Shown: positions 1 to 6,454, counted from the first letter of the stretch. The stretch is 11,427 nucleotides of DNA from CAIKOD01 sp035505975 (GCA_035505975.1 DATJQJ010000048.1:1-11427), one strand, 5' to 3'. The notes: generated from the letters alone by a model not told the origin. Numbers and translations: made by a program.

Positions 1-31
1 TGTCTCCTCCAGATGGATCACCTGATAAAAA
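1..31 (-). other. tRNA 3' flank with T-run and possible RBS of an off-window gene
   Basis: Reading the minus strand beyond the tRNA 3' end, a run of five T (27-31) could end tRNA transcription about 23 bases downstream. Further on are GGTGATCC (16-23) and GGAGGAG (4-10), both good matches to archaeal Shine-Dalgarno sequence. They may serve a minus-strand gene starting just off the left edge. No start codon is visible in the window, so this is only suggestive. Confidence 0.3.
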
Positions 32-53
32 CCTACGGGCTGTACCGTGGCAG

Positions 54-127
54 CGGGCCCGGAGGGATTTGAACCCCCGACCACCTGGTTAAAAGCCAGG
101 CGCTCTACCTAACTGAGCTACGAACCC
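54..127 (-). tRNA. tRNA-Lys (anticodon UUU)
   Basis: The minus strand folds into a complete 74-base cloverleaf. The acceptor stem GGGTTCG pairs with CGGGCCC (two G-U pairs) and the discriminator base is G. The D arm is GCTC/GAGC. The anticodon stem CCTGG/CCAGG encloses loop CTTTTAA, giving anticodon TTT for lysine. The T arm carries the usual TTCAAAT loop. There is no intron and no encoded CCA, as is common in archaea, so the CCA end would be added after transcription. A box A element lies upstream at 168-176. Confidence 0.97.
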
Positions 128-167
128 ACAGGTACTTGCCACACAGCATTATTACAAGGTAAGAAAA

Positions 168-176
168 GTATATAAA
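168..176 (-). promoter_or_regulatory. Box A (TATA) promoter of tRNA-Lys
   Basis: The minus strand reads TTTATATAC, close to the archaeal box A consensus TTTATATA. It lies about 41-49 bases before the tRNA 5' end. A start about 25 bases downstream of the box would give a short 5' leader of roughly 20 bases to be removed by RNase P. Confidence 0.6.
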
Positions 177-311
177 CATTCGCACGTAACTTAGTTAATT
201 CAGACAAAGAAAGATTTTAAGCGGTTTTTTCTGTTGGGCTCTCTCCATGTAGTTCTATTGCCTGCATTCAAATGCGGGAACGGATAATTTTTCCACTGGC
301 TCGTTATGAAG

Positions 312-353
312 CCCCGAATTTCTCCGGGAATAAAACCCCGTATTCACCCGGGC
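312..353. repeat. Imperfect direct repeat, 24-base period
   Basis: Two copies of the pattern CCCCGNATTNNNCCGGG lie at 312-328 and 336-352, with 13 of 17 positions identical. Each copy is itself a partial dyad (CCCCG against CCGGG). A weaker trace of the centre, CCGAATTTTTA, follows at 365-375. The repeat lies about 50-90 bases upstream of the candidate box A for the next gene. Role unknown. Confidence 0.4.
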
Positions 354-483
354 ATGCAAATATTCCGAATTTTTATTAGTTTTCTCCAATGGTGCCTGAA
401 AATTTATAACCATATACCGGAATTCCCTCTTCGTGCACTCAGGAGAGGATTTTTAACCACAAAGATTAAATAAAATCATATAA

Positions 484-1686
484 ATGGCTGACCTTATCTG
501 CTGGCTCAATAACAATATATCCTCTTTTCAGCCGGATGAGAAATATGCTGCCCAGGCAGCGAGGCATTTAGGCCGGATAGAACGTAATAAATTGTTTTCA
601 CCAGAACTCGAACACATGAGGACCGCTGAAGGACGGTGGTACGAGGCAATTATATACGAGATGTTTCTCGACATCGCGGAAAGAACCGATGAGATAAGCG
701 CCGTGGCACTCAAGGGTGCGGACGCTCCTAAAGGACTCCGGAGTGTCAGGCTCGGGCAGAACGGTTTTTTCTACTCGCGGAACGGGGACATCACCATACG
801 GGGCAACGGGCAGGACCTTGCCGAGTTCGACCTTGTACTCCTCGACAGGGACGGGGGGATCGCATTTGGCGAGGTAGTCACATCGCCCTCAGATCTCAAA
901 GAGTTTGAAAAAGAAGTGGAATACAAAAAACGATTGCTGGGCTATCTTTTCGGCCAGGACCGTGTCCCGTTCCTCCTCGTCTCGTCCTTCGATATCTCGC
1001 ACTATTCCGTCGTCCGGCGGCTGATGAAATCAAGGGACAACATCAACATCAGCACAATCTCCTGCGAGCAGATTAAGGGACTCGTTAAGCACCGCGGTGC
1101 ACGGTTCTTTCCGGTTGGAAAACGGCATAAAGATCGCAGCAAGGTGTTCAGGGTAACCGAAATCGATCAGAAAGTCCCCTTCGACTATGAAAAGTACCAC
1201 GATTCAGAGCGAAACAAGGTCTTTTCACAGATATCGAGGAATATTGCCGTCAAAAAAGACCCCCCCCAGGAGGAGACATCGCTTCTCGTCAAGAAAATCC
1301 TGTATGGCGGGCTGTATCCATCGGCTGTGAAGTCGTTGTGCAGAGAACATAATCTCCTGATCAGGGGAGAAAAGCTTGAGTTTGATCACCTGATGGACAA
1401 TTACTCCAAGGTAATCCTCGCCACCGACCTCCCGGGCTACGAACCGCTGGTTTACCTGCGATCCAAATCGAAGCGTGAGTATCTGAAGATGGTGCAGGAT
1501 AAGGAGGGAAATTTCAAGTTCGAACGCCGGACACCTCCCAAAGTCGGTTTTTTCCTCTGGCTCGAGTCCCTGCCTCCAACGCTTGGCTCCCGGATTACGC
1601 ACCAGATCCTTACAGCATTCTCTCCTGATAACGGAAACGGCAATGGCAAAGACCAGAAGATCCAGGGCCTGCCAAAAGAGACCTGA
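484..1686 (+). CDS. Hypothetical protein with possible PD-(D/E)XK nuclease-like core
   Basis: The 400-residue product has no signal peptide or membrane segment and is probably cytoplasmic. I do not recognise a named family. Residues about 45-160 resemble the order of a PD-(D/E)XK nuclease core: an acidic helix (E49, E54), a strand with D117 (EFDLVLLD), then a second strand ending GEVV with E130. The usual lysine two residues after that glutamate is V132. K148/K149 in the next helix could stand in, as happens in some members of that superfamily, or the site may be inactive. The C-terminal half is charged and of unknown fold, and the tail (about 383-400) is Gly/Asn/Lys-rich low complexity. The ATG at 484 is directly preceded by an in-frame TAA, so no earlier start exists in this frame; no close ribosome binding site is seen. 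It appears to be transcribed alone, with a T-run after the stop. Coding is well supported; function is a guess. Confidence 0.8.
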   Translation: MADLICWLNNNISSFQPDEKYAAQAARHLGRIERNKLFSPELEHMRTAEGRWYEAIIYEMFLDIAERTDEISAVALKGADAPKGLRSVRLGQNGFFYSRNGDITIRGNGQDLAEFDLVLLDRDGGIAFGEVVTSPSDLKEFEKEVEYKKRLLGYLFGQDRVPFLLVSSFDISHYSVVRRLMKSRDNINISTISCEQIKGLVKHRGARFFPVGKRHKDRSKVFRVTEIDQKVPFDYEKYHDSERNKVFSQISRNIAVKKDPPQEETSLLVKKILYGGLYPSAVKSLCREHNLLIRGEKLEFDHLMDNYSKVILATDLPGYEPLVYLRSKSKREYLKMVQDKEGNFKFERRTPPKVGFFLWLESLPPTLGSRITHQILTAFSPDNGNGNGKDQKIQGLPKET

Positions 1687-1723
1687 TATCCGGGGTCTTC
1701 CCCTACATAACCACCATTAGCCA

Positions 1724-1729
1724 TTTTTT
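1724..1729 (+). terminator. T-run terminator after the 484 gene
   Basis: Six T lie 37 bases past the stop codon at 1686, consistent with archaeal T-run-dependent termination. No strong hairpin is needed or seen. Confidence 0.4.
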
Positions 1730-1858
1730 CTCTTCACCCTGAATTACTGTTTAAAAGAGGATGATGTTCTCCTGCCATGTTGTCGAACCGGCTGGTCTGA
1801 TATCTCCTACGAGTTCCCGCCCGGGGTTCTCTCCAGGCTTTGACAACGTCCACAAATC

Positions 1859-1866
1859 TAATATAT
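1859..1866 (+). promoter_or_regulatory. Candidate box A for the lipoprotein gene
   Basis: TAATATAT lies 63-70 bases before the ATG at 1929. Transcription starting about 25 bases downstream would give a leader of roughly 40 bases containing the ribosome binding site. It lies inside the longer open frame that begins at 1761, which argues that the extra N-terminal codons are not translated. Confidence 0.4.
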
Positions 1867-1915
1867 CTGGTGAGTACAGGTTTCGATCATACCAGGGCTT
1901 CCATGGGTGCCTGAC

Positions 1916-1922
1916 AGGGGGG
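1916..1922 (+). promoter_or_regulatory. Ribosome binding site supporting the 1929 start
   Basis: A G-rich AGGGGGG sits six bases before the ATG at 1929. It supports a start that places a signal peptide at the N-terminus, rather than the in-frame ATG at 1761. Confidence 0.5.
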
Positions 1923-1928
1923 ATCGGC

Positions 1929-2465
1929 ATGAGGCTGGACTTCGCAATTGATCTGATACTCGTCTCGTATATCGTAATCGCTTGTCTTTCCGCCGGCTGC
2001 ACGGGAGCGACATCCAACAATCCCAATCTCAGTCAGCCCCGGAACAATACGACGAGCATGGGTATGATTAGTACAGGAAATGCGCCCAGGTATCAGGACC
2101 TCGCCCTGGGTGAAACCGCTATTCTCCATAAGGGAAATATCACATTATCGTTTACAATCCGGGACAAGACAAGAGATCCTGTCAAGAAATCGGTGTTCTT
2201 CGATCTTTCAGTGACAAATACCGGCAATTCACCGGTCGCAGAGTTGCAGTACAAATTATCGAACCTGTACGCGACAGACAGCAGAGGAAATATCTACCAG
2301 GTACCGACCCACGTAGCACTGATAGGCCTGGCGCCCAATGAAACCAGGAGCGGGATCGTTGAGATCACCGATGTTCCTGACGCATCGTTGCCTGGCCTGA
2401 CCTTCCATTATCGTTTCGGAGATGAGGAAGCATCGTGGATAATATTCCCTGCATCCGTTCTATAA
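1929..2465 (+). CDS. Predicted lipoprotein with DUF4352-like domain
   Basis: The product is 178 residues from the start chosen here. Residues 1-24 form a signal peptide with a hydrophobic core (about 9-20) ending LSAGC, a lipobox-like site, so Cys24 is the probable lipid-modified first residue of the mature protein. Residues 25-55 are an Asn/Ser/Thr-rich linker. Residues about 57-178 look like an immunoglobulin-like DUF4352 fold: a strand followed by VTNTGN (95-100), a DSRGNIY strand, a LAPNET turn, and a final strand region with TFHYRF. Related archaeal and bacterial proteins are membrane-anchored outside the cell; their ligand is unknown. The frame is open back to 1761, but those 56 residues would bury the signal peptide, and a ribosome binding site and box A both favour 1929. 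It stands alone, convergent with the DUF362 gene. The domain call rests on pattern recognition only. Confidence 0.78.
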   Translation: MRLDFAIDLILVSYIVIACLSAGCTGATSNNPNLSQPRNNTTSMGMISTGNAPRYQDLALGETAILHKGNITLSFTIRDKTRDPVKKSVFFDLSVTNTGNSPVAELQYKLSNLYATDSRGNIYQVPTHVALIGLAPNETRSGIVEITDVPDASLPGLTFHYRFGDEEASWIIFPASVL

Positions 2466-2470
2466 TTTTT
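2466..2470 (+). terminator. T-run directly after the lipoprotein gene
   Basis: Five T follow the TAA stop immediately, a short T-run consistent with archaeal termination. Confidence 0.35.
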
Positions 2471-2534
2471 AATTCTGCGCTCTGCTGACATCCTATATTT
2501 TCAATAGCACGATCATTTGCACAAGGTTCTGATG

Positions 2535-2725
2535 ACGGGTAATTGAAGACAACCCGACGCTCCCCGGGCTCTGCCCCTCCGTTGCGGCGACCCCGGTTGC
2601 GATAGGGATTTAACAGTAAAAACTACCTGGTTTCCAGGTTAAGCCTGCCCTCTTACCACCTGACGGGAGGGGAAAGGTGGAGTGAAACCTCCACCTGCCG
2701 ATGCAACACCTTTGGTAACAATGCA
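2535..2725. other. Hairpin-rich convergent spacer, possible structured RNA
   Basis: The spacer between the convergent lipoprotein and DUF362 genes has no supported reading frame but many short inverted repeats. These are CGGGT/ACCCG (2536-2556), CCTGG-TTT-CCAGG (about 2627-2639), CCCTC/GAGGG (2648-2652 with 2667-2671), AGGTGGAG-TGAAAC-CTCCACCT (2675-2696, eight perfect pairs), and an interrupted TGCA/ACC dyad at about 2702-2725. CCACCT at 2656-2661 could instead pair with AGGTGG at 2675-2680, so two hairpins are mutually exclusive. It could be a two-way terminator, an independent RNA, or a dispersed repeat. No known RNA family was recognised. Confidence 0.35.
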
Positions 2726-2748
2726 GACGACAACAAAACGATAAATCT

Positions 2749-2753
2749 AAAAA
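2749..2753 (-). terminator. Short T-run after the DUF362 gene
   Basis: On the minus strand five T lie five bases after the TGA stop at 2759. Weak, but typical of archaeal ends. Confidence 0.3.
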
Positions 2754-2758
2754 TATGA

Positions 2759-3883
2759 TCAGTCCGAAGCTCCCTGGATATCTATGAGATCATACTCCGA
2801 CGTGCCGAGACCGATCTCCTCCCCGTACGACACCTGCCGGTAGGCATCGGTACCTTCCCGCATTCCCTTGAATTTGTCAGCTCCCCTCCGGTGATTCCGG
2901 CCGAGCAGGGTACCGGGGATACCGACCTGCCCGTTGACGAGGTGGAAGCTCGCCGCATCAATCGCAACCGGGTCCTTAGACGCCAGGATGCCGATATCGG
3001 GAACAATAGGTGCGTCGCTCCAGGGGACGCAATCGCAATCGGGCGTGATATGGGTAAGAAAATTCATGAAGCCGACCTTATGCTGCTTTCCCTTGACTGC
3101 CCCAAACGCATATTCCACGATACGTTCGACGAACAGGGGAACCTCTGTTTCCCAGTCGATATCGATGGCGTGTTCGGGACAGATGGTCATGCATTCGAAG
3201 CATCCGATACACCGGTCCCGGTCGATTTGGGATCCCTTTCGCTTCGGCGATATCGCGGATTCCGGGCAGACTGCCTCGCATTTCCCGCATCCGATACAGT
3301 GCGCCTCGATCACCACGGGCCTTGCCGAATGCTGCTCCTGTTTTCCCCGCGCCGAAGCACATCCCATGGCAAGATTTTTAATTGCTCCCCCGAACCCTGC
3401 CACCTCGTGGCCCTTGAAATGGGAAAGGACCACCAGGCTCTCAGCTGCAGCGATATCGCCCGATATGATCACGCTCCCGAAATGGTTTTTATCAATCGTG
3501 ACCTTCCGGGTATTGCCCCCGGTCAGTCCGTCTGCGATGATGAGCGGCGCCCCCGCAACAGCGTAATCGAACCCATGTCTGATGGCGGTCTCGATATGGT
3601 CGACTGCGTTCGCCCGGCTTCCGAGATAGAGCGTGTTCGAGTCGGTCAGGAACGGTTTTCCACCGCACGACCTCACCCGGTCGACGACTTCCCTGACAAA
3701 GACGGGATTGATGTATGAGTCGTTTCCCATCTCTCCGAAGTGCAGTTTTATCGCGGTAAGTGCATTTTTCCCGATGCACCTGTCGAATCCGGCCGCATCG
3801 AACAGGCGCCCCACTTTCGACGCGGTGCTGTCAAAGGGGTCCCTTGCTCTGAGGTTGGCAAAATATACCTTTGTTTTCGTCAT
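2759..3883 (-). CDS. DUF362 protein with two [4Fe-4S] ferredoxin motifs
   Basis: The 374-residue cytoplasmic protein combines a DUF362 domain with an inserted two-cluster ferredoxin module. The DUF362 part shows an AIKLHFGE segment near 44-51, DSNTLY near 81-86, the typical SHFKGHEVAGFGGAIKNL stretch (154-171), and a C-terminal part with the conserved SKDPVAIDAAS (303-313). The ferredoxin part has two complete CxxCxxCxxxCP motifs: Cys196, 199, 202, 206 and Cys225, 228, 231, 235. All eight cysteines are present, so two [4Fe-4S] clusters are likely. Such proteins are common in methanogens and anaerobes and are presumed electron-transfer or metal-cluster proteins; no reaction is established for this type. 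The start is well placed: GGAGGG (3891-3896) lies seven bases before the ATG. It is probably its own transcription unit, with a weak A/T-rich element at about 3916-3924 as possible promoter. Length and motif order look normal for the family. Confidence 0.92.
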   Translation of the reverse strand: MTKTKVYFANLRARDPFDSTASKVGRLFDAAGFDRCIGKNALTAIKLHFGEMGNDSYINPVFVREVVDRVRSCGGKPFLTDSNTLYLGSRANAVDHIETAIRHGFDYAVAGAPLIIADGLTGGNTRKVTIDKNHFGSVIISGDIAAAESLVVLSHFKGHEVAGFGGAIKNLAMGCASARGKQEQHSARPVVIEAHCIGCGKCEAVCPESAISPKRKGSQIDRDRCIGCFECMTICPEHAIDIDWETEVPLFVERIVEYAFGAVKGKQHKVGFMNFLTHITPDCDCVPWSDAPIVPDIGILASKDPVAIDAASFHLVNGQVGIPGTLLGRNHRRGADKFKGMREGTDAYRQVSYGEEIGLGTSEYDLIDIQGASD

Positions 3884-4089
3884 ATCAGATCCCTCCAGAA
3901 CTCAAAGTCTCTCCAGATATTAATCCTTGCCAGCCGCGATACTAAATTTTCCCATGAGGAGGGAGCGTAGAAACACATCTGTCATGTAATGATTGAAAAA
4001 TATACGAGACCTCAACGATGGCTGATAACCAACGGGATTGAAGGGCCGGTTTCAGAACAAATGATCCGGTTTGTCCCGACTTTCTTTTT

Positions 4090-4097
4090 AAAAAAAA
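4090..4097 (-). terminator. T8 terminator of the PEGA gene
   Basis: On the minus strand eight T follow the TAA stop directly, a strong archaeal T-run terminator. The rest of the spacer 3884-4097 shows nothing else beyond the DUF362 ribosome binding site and possible promoter. Confidence 0.55.
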
Positions 4098-5519
4098 TTA
4101 GTCTTTAGTCATCGTTATATTGAGAATTATCGTTCTTCCTGCGGTCACGTTCACATTTGTCTGGTACGCCTTGTAATTAAATGCCCGGAGGATGATCGAA
4201 TGAATTCCCGGGGGAATTTCATTGAGAGTAATCGGCGAATATCCTTTATTTACCGAATCGAGGAACACTGTAGCTCCCGAAGGTCTGGATTTAATAATTA
4301 TTGTCCCTGTGGTGGCGGCAATCGAGGACATTTTGGCCGTATATGTTACCGTTTGACCGGCAGCAACCGTGACATTCGTCAAATTAGAGACATATCCTTC
4401 TTTCTTCACGACAATCGCATGGGTCCCGGGGATGATATCCTCGAGAGTGCGGTTCGTCGTTCCCTTGTTAACACCATCCAGAAGAACTGTCGCTCCCGAC
4501 GGAATCGAATTAACGACAATGGTCCCGGTCGTCGGGGGCAGCTTTGTCATGGTGAAGCTGAAGTTTGTCGTCCTGCCTGCCACGACCGAAACGCTCGTCT
4601 TATAATCTTTATAACCGGTCTTTTTCAGGACGAGGGCGTGAGTACCGGCCAGGAGATTGCTGATCGTCATCGGTGTCGTACCTTTGTTCACCGCATCTAT
4701 CGATATTGTCGCGCCGGAAGGGTTCGATTTGATATTCAGGGCCCCTGTTTTTTGCCCGACAGGGGTCAGTGTCGCACTCAGGGTCGAAGTCTGGCCTGAA
4801 ACCACGTTTATATTAGTCCGATAATCGTTGTACCCCGATTTTTTCAGGAGCAGGGCGTGGCTTCCCGCGTCCACGTTATCGAGGGTCAGCGGTGTTATCC
4901 CCTTGTTTACATTATCGAGGTATACCAATGCCGCCGGGGGGGAGGATGTAATCCTTATCGACCCGGGCGCAGCATTAATCTTGGCGAGATCGACATCGAT
5001 TATTGTCGTTGCATCGCCTGTTACCCATACTGTCTCCGTGTAGTTGTCGTAGCCCGAAATATTCAGCGTAACGACATGATCCACCGGGGTAATATTTTTA
5101 AACGTACCCGGAGTAGAGCCTGCGAAGATATCGTCAATAAACACCTTTGCTCCCGGAGGGGTCGAATTAACAAACAGAGTCCCGTTGGCCGGAGGGGGTA
5201 TCGGCACAAGAGGGACCGCCAACGTTGTTGTTTTTCCACCGGAAACGACAATATCTGCATCATATTCATAGTAGCCATCCTTTGCAAGCGATATGGTATG
5301 ACTTCCGGCGAGGACATTCTGCACGGTGACCGGTGTGCTGCCCTGATTGACGTTGTCCAACACCAGTTTTGCACCCGAAGGGATCGAGCTGATCTTCAGA
5401 GTCCCGAGGAGGGGCGATGACGTATCGGCCAAGACAGCGGGAGTGAGAGAGATCAACAACAATGCCAGGATAATCGATACGGTCAGGACGTGTCGGTTGG
5501 GATCGCGGTTTGACTTCAT
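4098..5519 (-). CDS. Secreted protein of six PEGA repeats
   Basis: The 473-residue product has an N-terminal signal peptide (positive residues 2-9, hydrophobic 11-30, likely cut after LADT-adjacent Ala31). The rest is six PEGA domains starting at Gly39, 113, 186, 259, 332 and 405, a spacing of 74, 73, 73, 73 and 73 residues. Each repeat has the same order: a G(T/S/A)hxhxSxPxGA strand and turn, a VNKG-type loop, a PGxH-type turn, then a GY motif and a final strand. The first repeats are the most diverged (repeat 2 lacks the VNKG loop; repeat 6 has NY for GY). Many N-x-S/T sites suggest N-glycosylation. There is no C-terminal membrane anchor or recognisable sorting signal, so it is either released or held by other surface proteins. 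PEGA proteins are abundant at methanogen surfaces; the binding partner is unknown. GAGGG (5526-5530) lies six bases before the ATG. It has its own box A rather than depending on the upstream ferritin. Confidence 0.9.
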   Translation of the reverse strand: MKSNRDPNRHVLTVSIILALLLISLTPAVLADTSSPLLGTLKISSIPSGAKLVLDNVNQGSTPVTVQNVLAGSHTISLAKDGYYEYDADIVVSGGKTTTLAVPLVPIPPPANGTLFVNSTPPGAKVFIDDIFAGSTPGTFKNITPVDHVVTLNISGYDNYTETVWVTGDATTIIDVDLAKINAAPGSIRITSSPPAALVYLDNVNKGITPLTLDNVDAGSHALLLKKSGYNDYRTNINVVSGQTSTLSATLTPVGQKTGALNIKSNPSGATISIDAVNKGTTPMTISNLLAGTHALVLKKTGYKDYKTSVSVVAGRTTNFSFTMTKLPPTTGTIVVNSIPSGATVLLDGVNKGTTNRTLEDIIPGTHAIVVKKEGYVSNLTNVTVAAGQTVTYTAKMSSIAATTGTIIIKSRPSGATVFLDSVNKGYSPITLNEIPPGIHSIILRAFNYKAYQTNVNVTAGRTIILNITMTKD

Positions 5520-5656
5520 GTAATTCCCTCATTGTAACTTTGCTGAACCGGGAGAGGACACCACAGAAATCCGACTATGCTACCCCCCACCCGCGCATGG
5601 GGAGATCTGCCAGCATTAGCTAGTAGAACCCCACCGTCACCTGTAACTATGAAGCC

Positions 5657-5670
5657 ATATATATTAAATT
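5657..5670 (-). promoter_or_regulatory. Box A promoter of the PEGA gene
   Basis: The minus strand reads AATTTAATATATAT, a strong A/T-rich box A. A start about 25 bases downstream (near 5633) would give a leader of about 110 bases with a ribosome binding site at 5526-5530. Confidence 0.5.
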
Positions 5671-5761
5671 AATATGATAGTAAAAGTTCAATAATTGACC
5701 TTCAGCCAGTCTTGTAAATAGGCAGAACGGGACTTTTTCCAAGAGTCTGCGAACTGGTCGG

Positions 5762-5777
5762 TAATTGTGTACAATTA
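5762..5777. repeat. Inverted repeat TAATTGT-GT-ACAATTA
   Basis: Perfect seven-base arms separated by two bases. It lies about 90 bases upstream of the PEGA box A and just past the ferritin T-runs. It could be an operator or part of the ferritin 3' end. Confidence 0.4.
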
Positions 5778-5789
5778 TGGGGAAACGGG

Positions 5790-5806
5790 AAAAATTAAAA
5801 AAAATT
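5790..5806 (-). terminator. T-run terminator of the ferritin gene
   Basis: On the minus strand, runs of eight T and five T separated by AA lie about 17-34 bases past the TGA stop, consistent with archaeal termination. Confidence 0.5.
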
Positions 5807-5823
5807 CCGGGAAAGTAGTTTAA

Positions 5824-6312
5824 TCAGACACGCCTGCCGAGGTGGTGATCGAGCAGGATCAGGTCTGCGGGTTTATCGCCGATCATCTGGATTTTTGCGA
5901 CTACATCGCCCGCGTTCTCCTCCTCTTCCACCTGTTCTTTTACAAACCACTGGAGCATGGTATGCGTTGCCTGATCGTTTTCACCTGCAGCCAACCCGAC
6001 GAGGTTATTGATAAGCCCTGTCACTGCTTTTTCGTGCGCGGCGACATGTAAGAAAGCGTCCAATGGTGATTGCCACTCTCCTTTCGGTTCTTCTATGGCC
6101 GCCATTCTCGCTCGCCCCCCGGCCTGTATAAGATAGGTATACATCTTTTCGGCATGGGTCGTCTCTTCCCTCACCTGGACCCTGAGCCAGTGGGCAAACC
6201 CCCTCATCGCTATCGACTCGAAGTACGCCGACATTGCCAGGTACAGGTATGCAGAATATAATTCCCGGTTTATTTGTCTGTTAAGGGCCTCTTCCATCGT
6301 CTTACTGATCAT
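5824..6312 (-). CDS. ftnA: Bacterial-type non-haem ferritin
   Basis: The 162-residue protein is an iron-storage ferritin. Its subunits form a four-helix bundle that assembles into a hollow shell, where Fe(II) is oxidised at a di-iron site and stored. With the start at 6312, the iron ligands fall at exactly the positions known for E. coli FtnA: Glu17, Glu50, His53, Glu94, Gln127 and Glu130, with Tyr24 nearby and Glu49, Glu126 and Glu129 of the third iron site. No haem-binding methionine typical of bacterioferritin is evident at the expected place. The open frame runs back to 6381, but those 23 residues look unlike ferritin, and a GGAGGAG ribosome binding site lies eight bases before 6312. In an anaerobe it would store iron for the many Fe-S enzymes and limit damage during oxygen exposure; that role is inferred. 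It diverges from the DUF4870 gene. Confidence 0.95.
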   Translation of the reverse strand: MISKTMEEALNRQINRELYSAYLYLAMSAYFESIAMRGFAHWLRVQVREETTHAEKMYTYLIQAGGRARMAAIEEPKGEWQSPLDAFLHVAAHEKAVTGLINNLVGLAAGENDQATHTMLQWFVKEQVEEEENAGDVVAKIQMIGDKPADLILLDHHLGRRV

Positions 6313-6320
6313 CTGGAAAA

Positions 6321-6327
6321 CTCCTCC
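6321..6327 (-). promoter_or_regulatory. Ribosome binding site fixing the ferritin start
   Basis: The minus strand reads GGAGGAG eight bases before the ATG at 6312. It decides against the longer frame beginning at 6381. Confidence 0.75.
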
Positions 6328-6336
6328 GCAGGGGAT

Positions 6337-6379
6337 AGTTGGTCTCAACTCAATTAAGGGTTTCGAAAATTCTGAACCC
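6337..6379. repeat. Two short inverted repeats upstream of ferritin
   Basis: AGTTG-GTCT-CAACT (6337-6350) lies 25-38 bases before the ferritin ATG, within or near its leader. GGGTT-N12-AACCC (6358-6379) with a central TTTCGAAA palindrome (6361-6368) lies further upstream. Either could be an operator for a metal-dependent repressor; neither matches a consensus I can name. No clear box A for ferritin is seen between them. Confidence 0.35.
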
Positions 6380-6410
6380 AAAAAATCCGTTTGGAGAAAT
6401 TATCGATTGG

Positions 6411-6420
6411 TTTAAATATA
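6411..6420 (+). promoter_or_regulatory. Box A promoter of the DUF4870 gene
   Basis: TTTAAATATA lies 45-54 bases before the ATG at 6465, so transcription would start near 6441 and leave about 24 bases of leader including the ribosome binding site. This argues against translation from the longer open frame starting at 6339. Confidence 0.6.
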
Positions 6421-6454
6421 TCTGGAAACCGTCTTTTAGTTTGAAAGAAGCATT

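Larger units (their letters stand above)
128..483. other. Gene-free spacer between tRNA-Lys and the 484 gene
   Basis: No coding frame is supported here. It holds the tRNA promoter near its left end and an imperfect direct repeat at 312-353. A second possible box A, TTTATAAC on the plus strand at 403-410, could serve the gene at 484 with a leader of about 50 bases. AGGAGAGG at 441-448 looks like a ribosome binding site but is 35 bases from the ATG, too far to act directly. Confidence 0.5.
5520..5823. other. Spacer between ferritin and PEGA genes
   Basis: This holds no supported gene. From the ferritin side it contains the ferritin T-run terminator (5790-5806), a 7-base-arm inverted repeat (5762-5777), the PEGA box A (5657-5670), and a predicted PEGA leader of about 110 bases. 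The leader contains a small hairpin CCCCA/TGGGG (5585-5602). Confidence 0.5.

Noticed and set aside
1761..1928. N-terminal extension of the lipoprotein from the upstream ATG at 1761
   Set aside because: The extra 56 residues would bury the signal peptide and lipobox, and both a box A and a ribosome binding site lie inside this stretch.
2529..2664. Possible C/D-box guide RNA (CTGATGA near 2529 and CTGA near 2660)
   Set aside because: The boxes are about 130 bases apart, about twice the usual length of an archaeal C/D RNA, and no internal C'/D' pair was found.
2891..3718. Long plus-strand open frames opposite the DUF362 gene
   Set aside because: They are antisense to a gene with two intact ferredoxin motifs and DUF362 signatures, and show no domain of their own.
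4098..5519. Possible CRISPR or DNA tandem repeat because of the regular 219-base period
   Set aside because: The period comes from diverged PEGA protein repeats; the DNA copies are not near-identical and there is no spacer structure.
6313..6381. Extension of ferritin to an upstream start at 6381
   Set aside because: The extra residues do not look like ferritin. The 6312 start has a good ribosome binding site and brings all iron ligands to the FtnA numbering.
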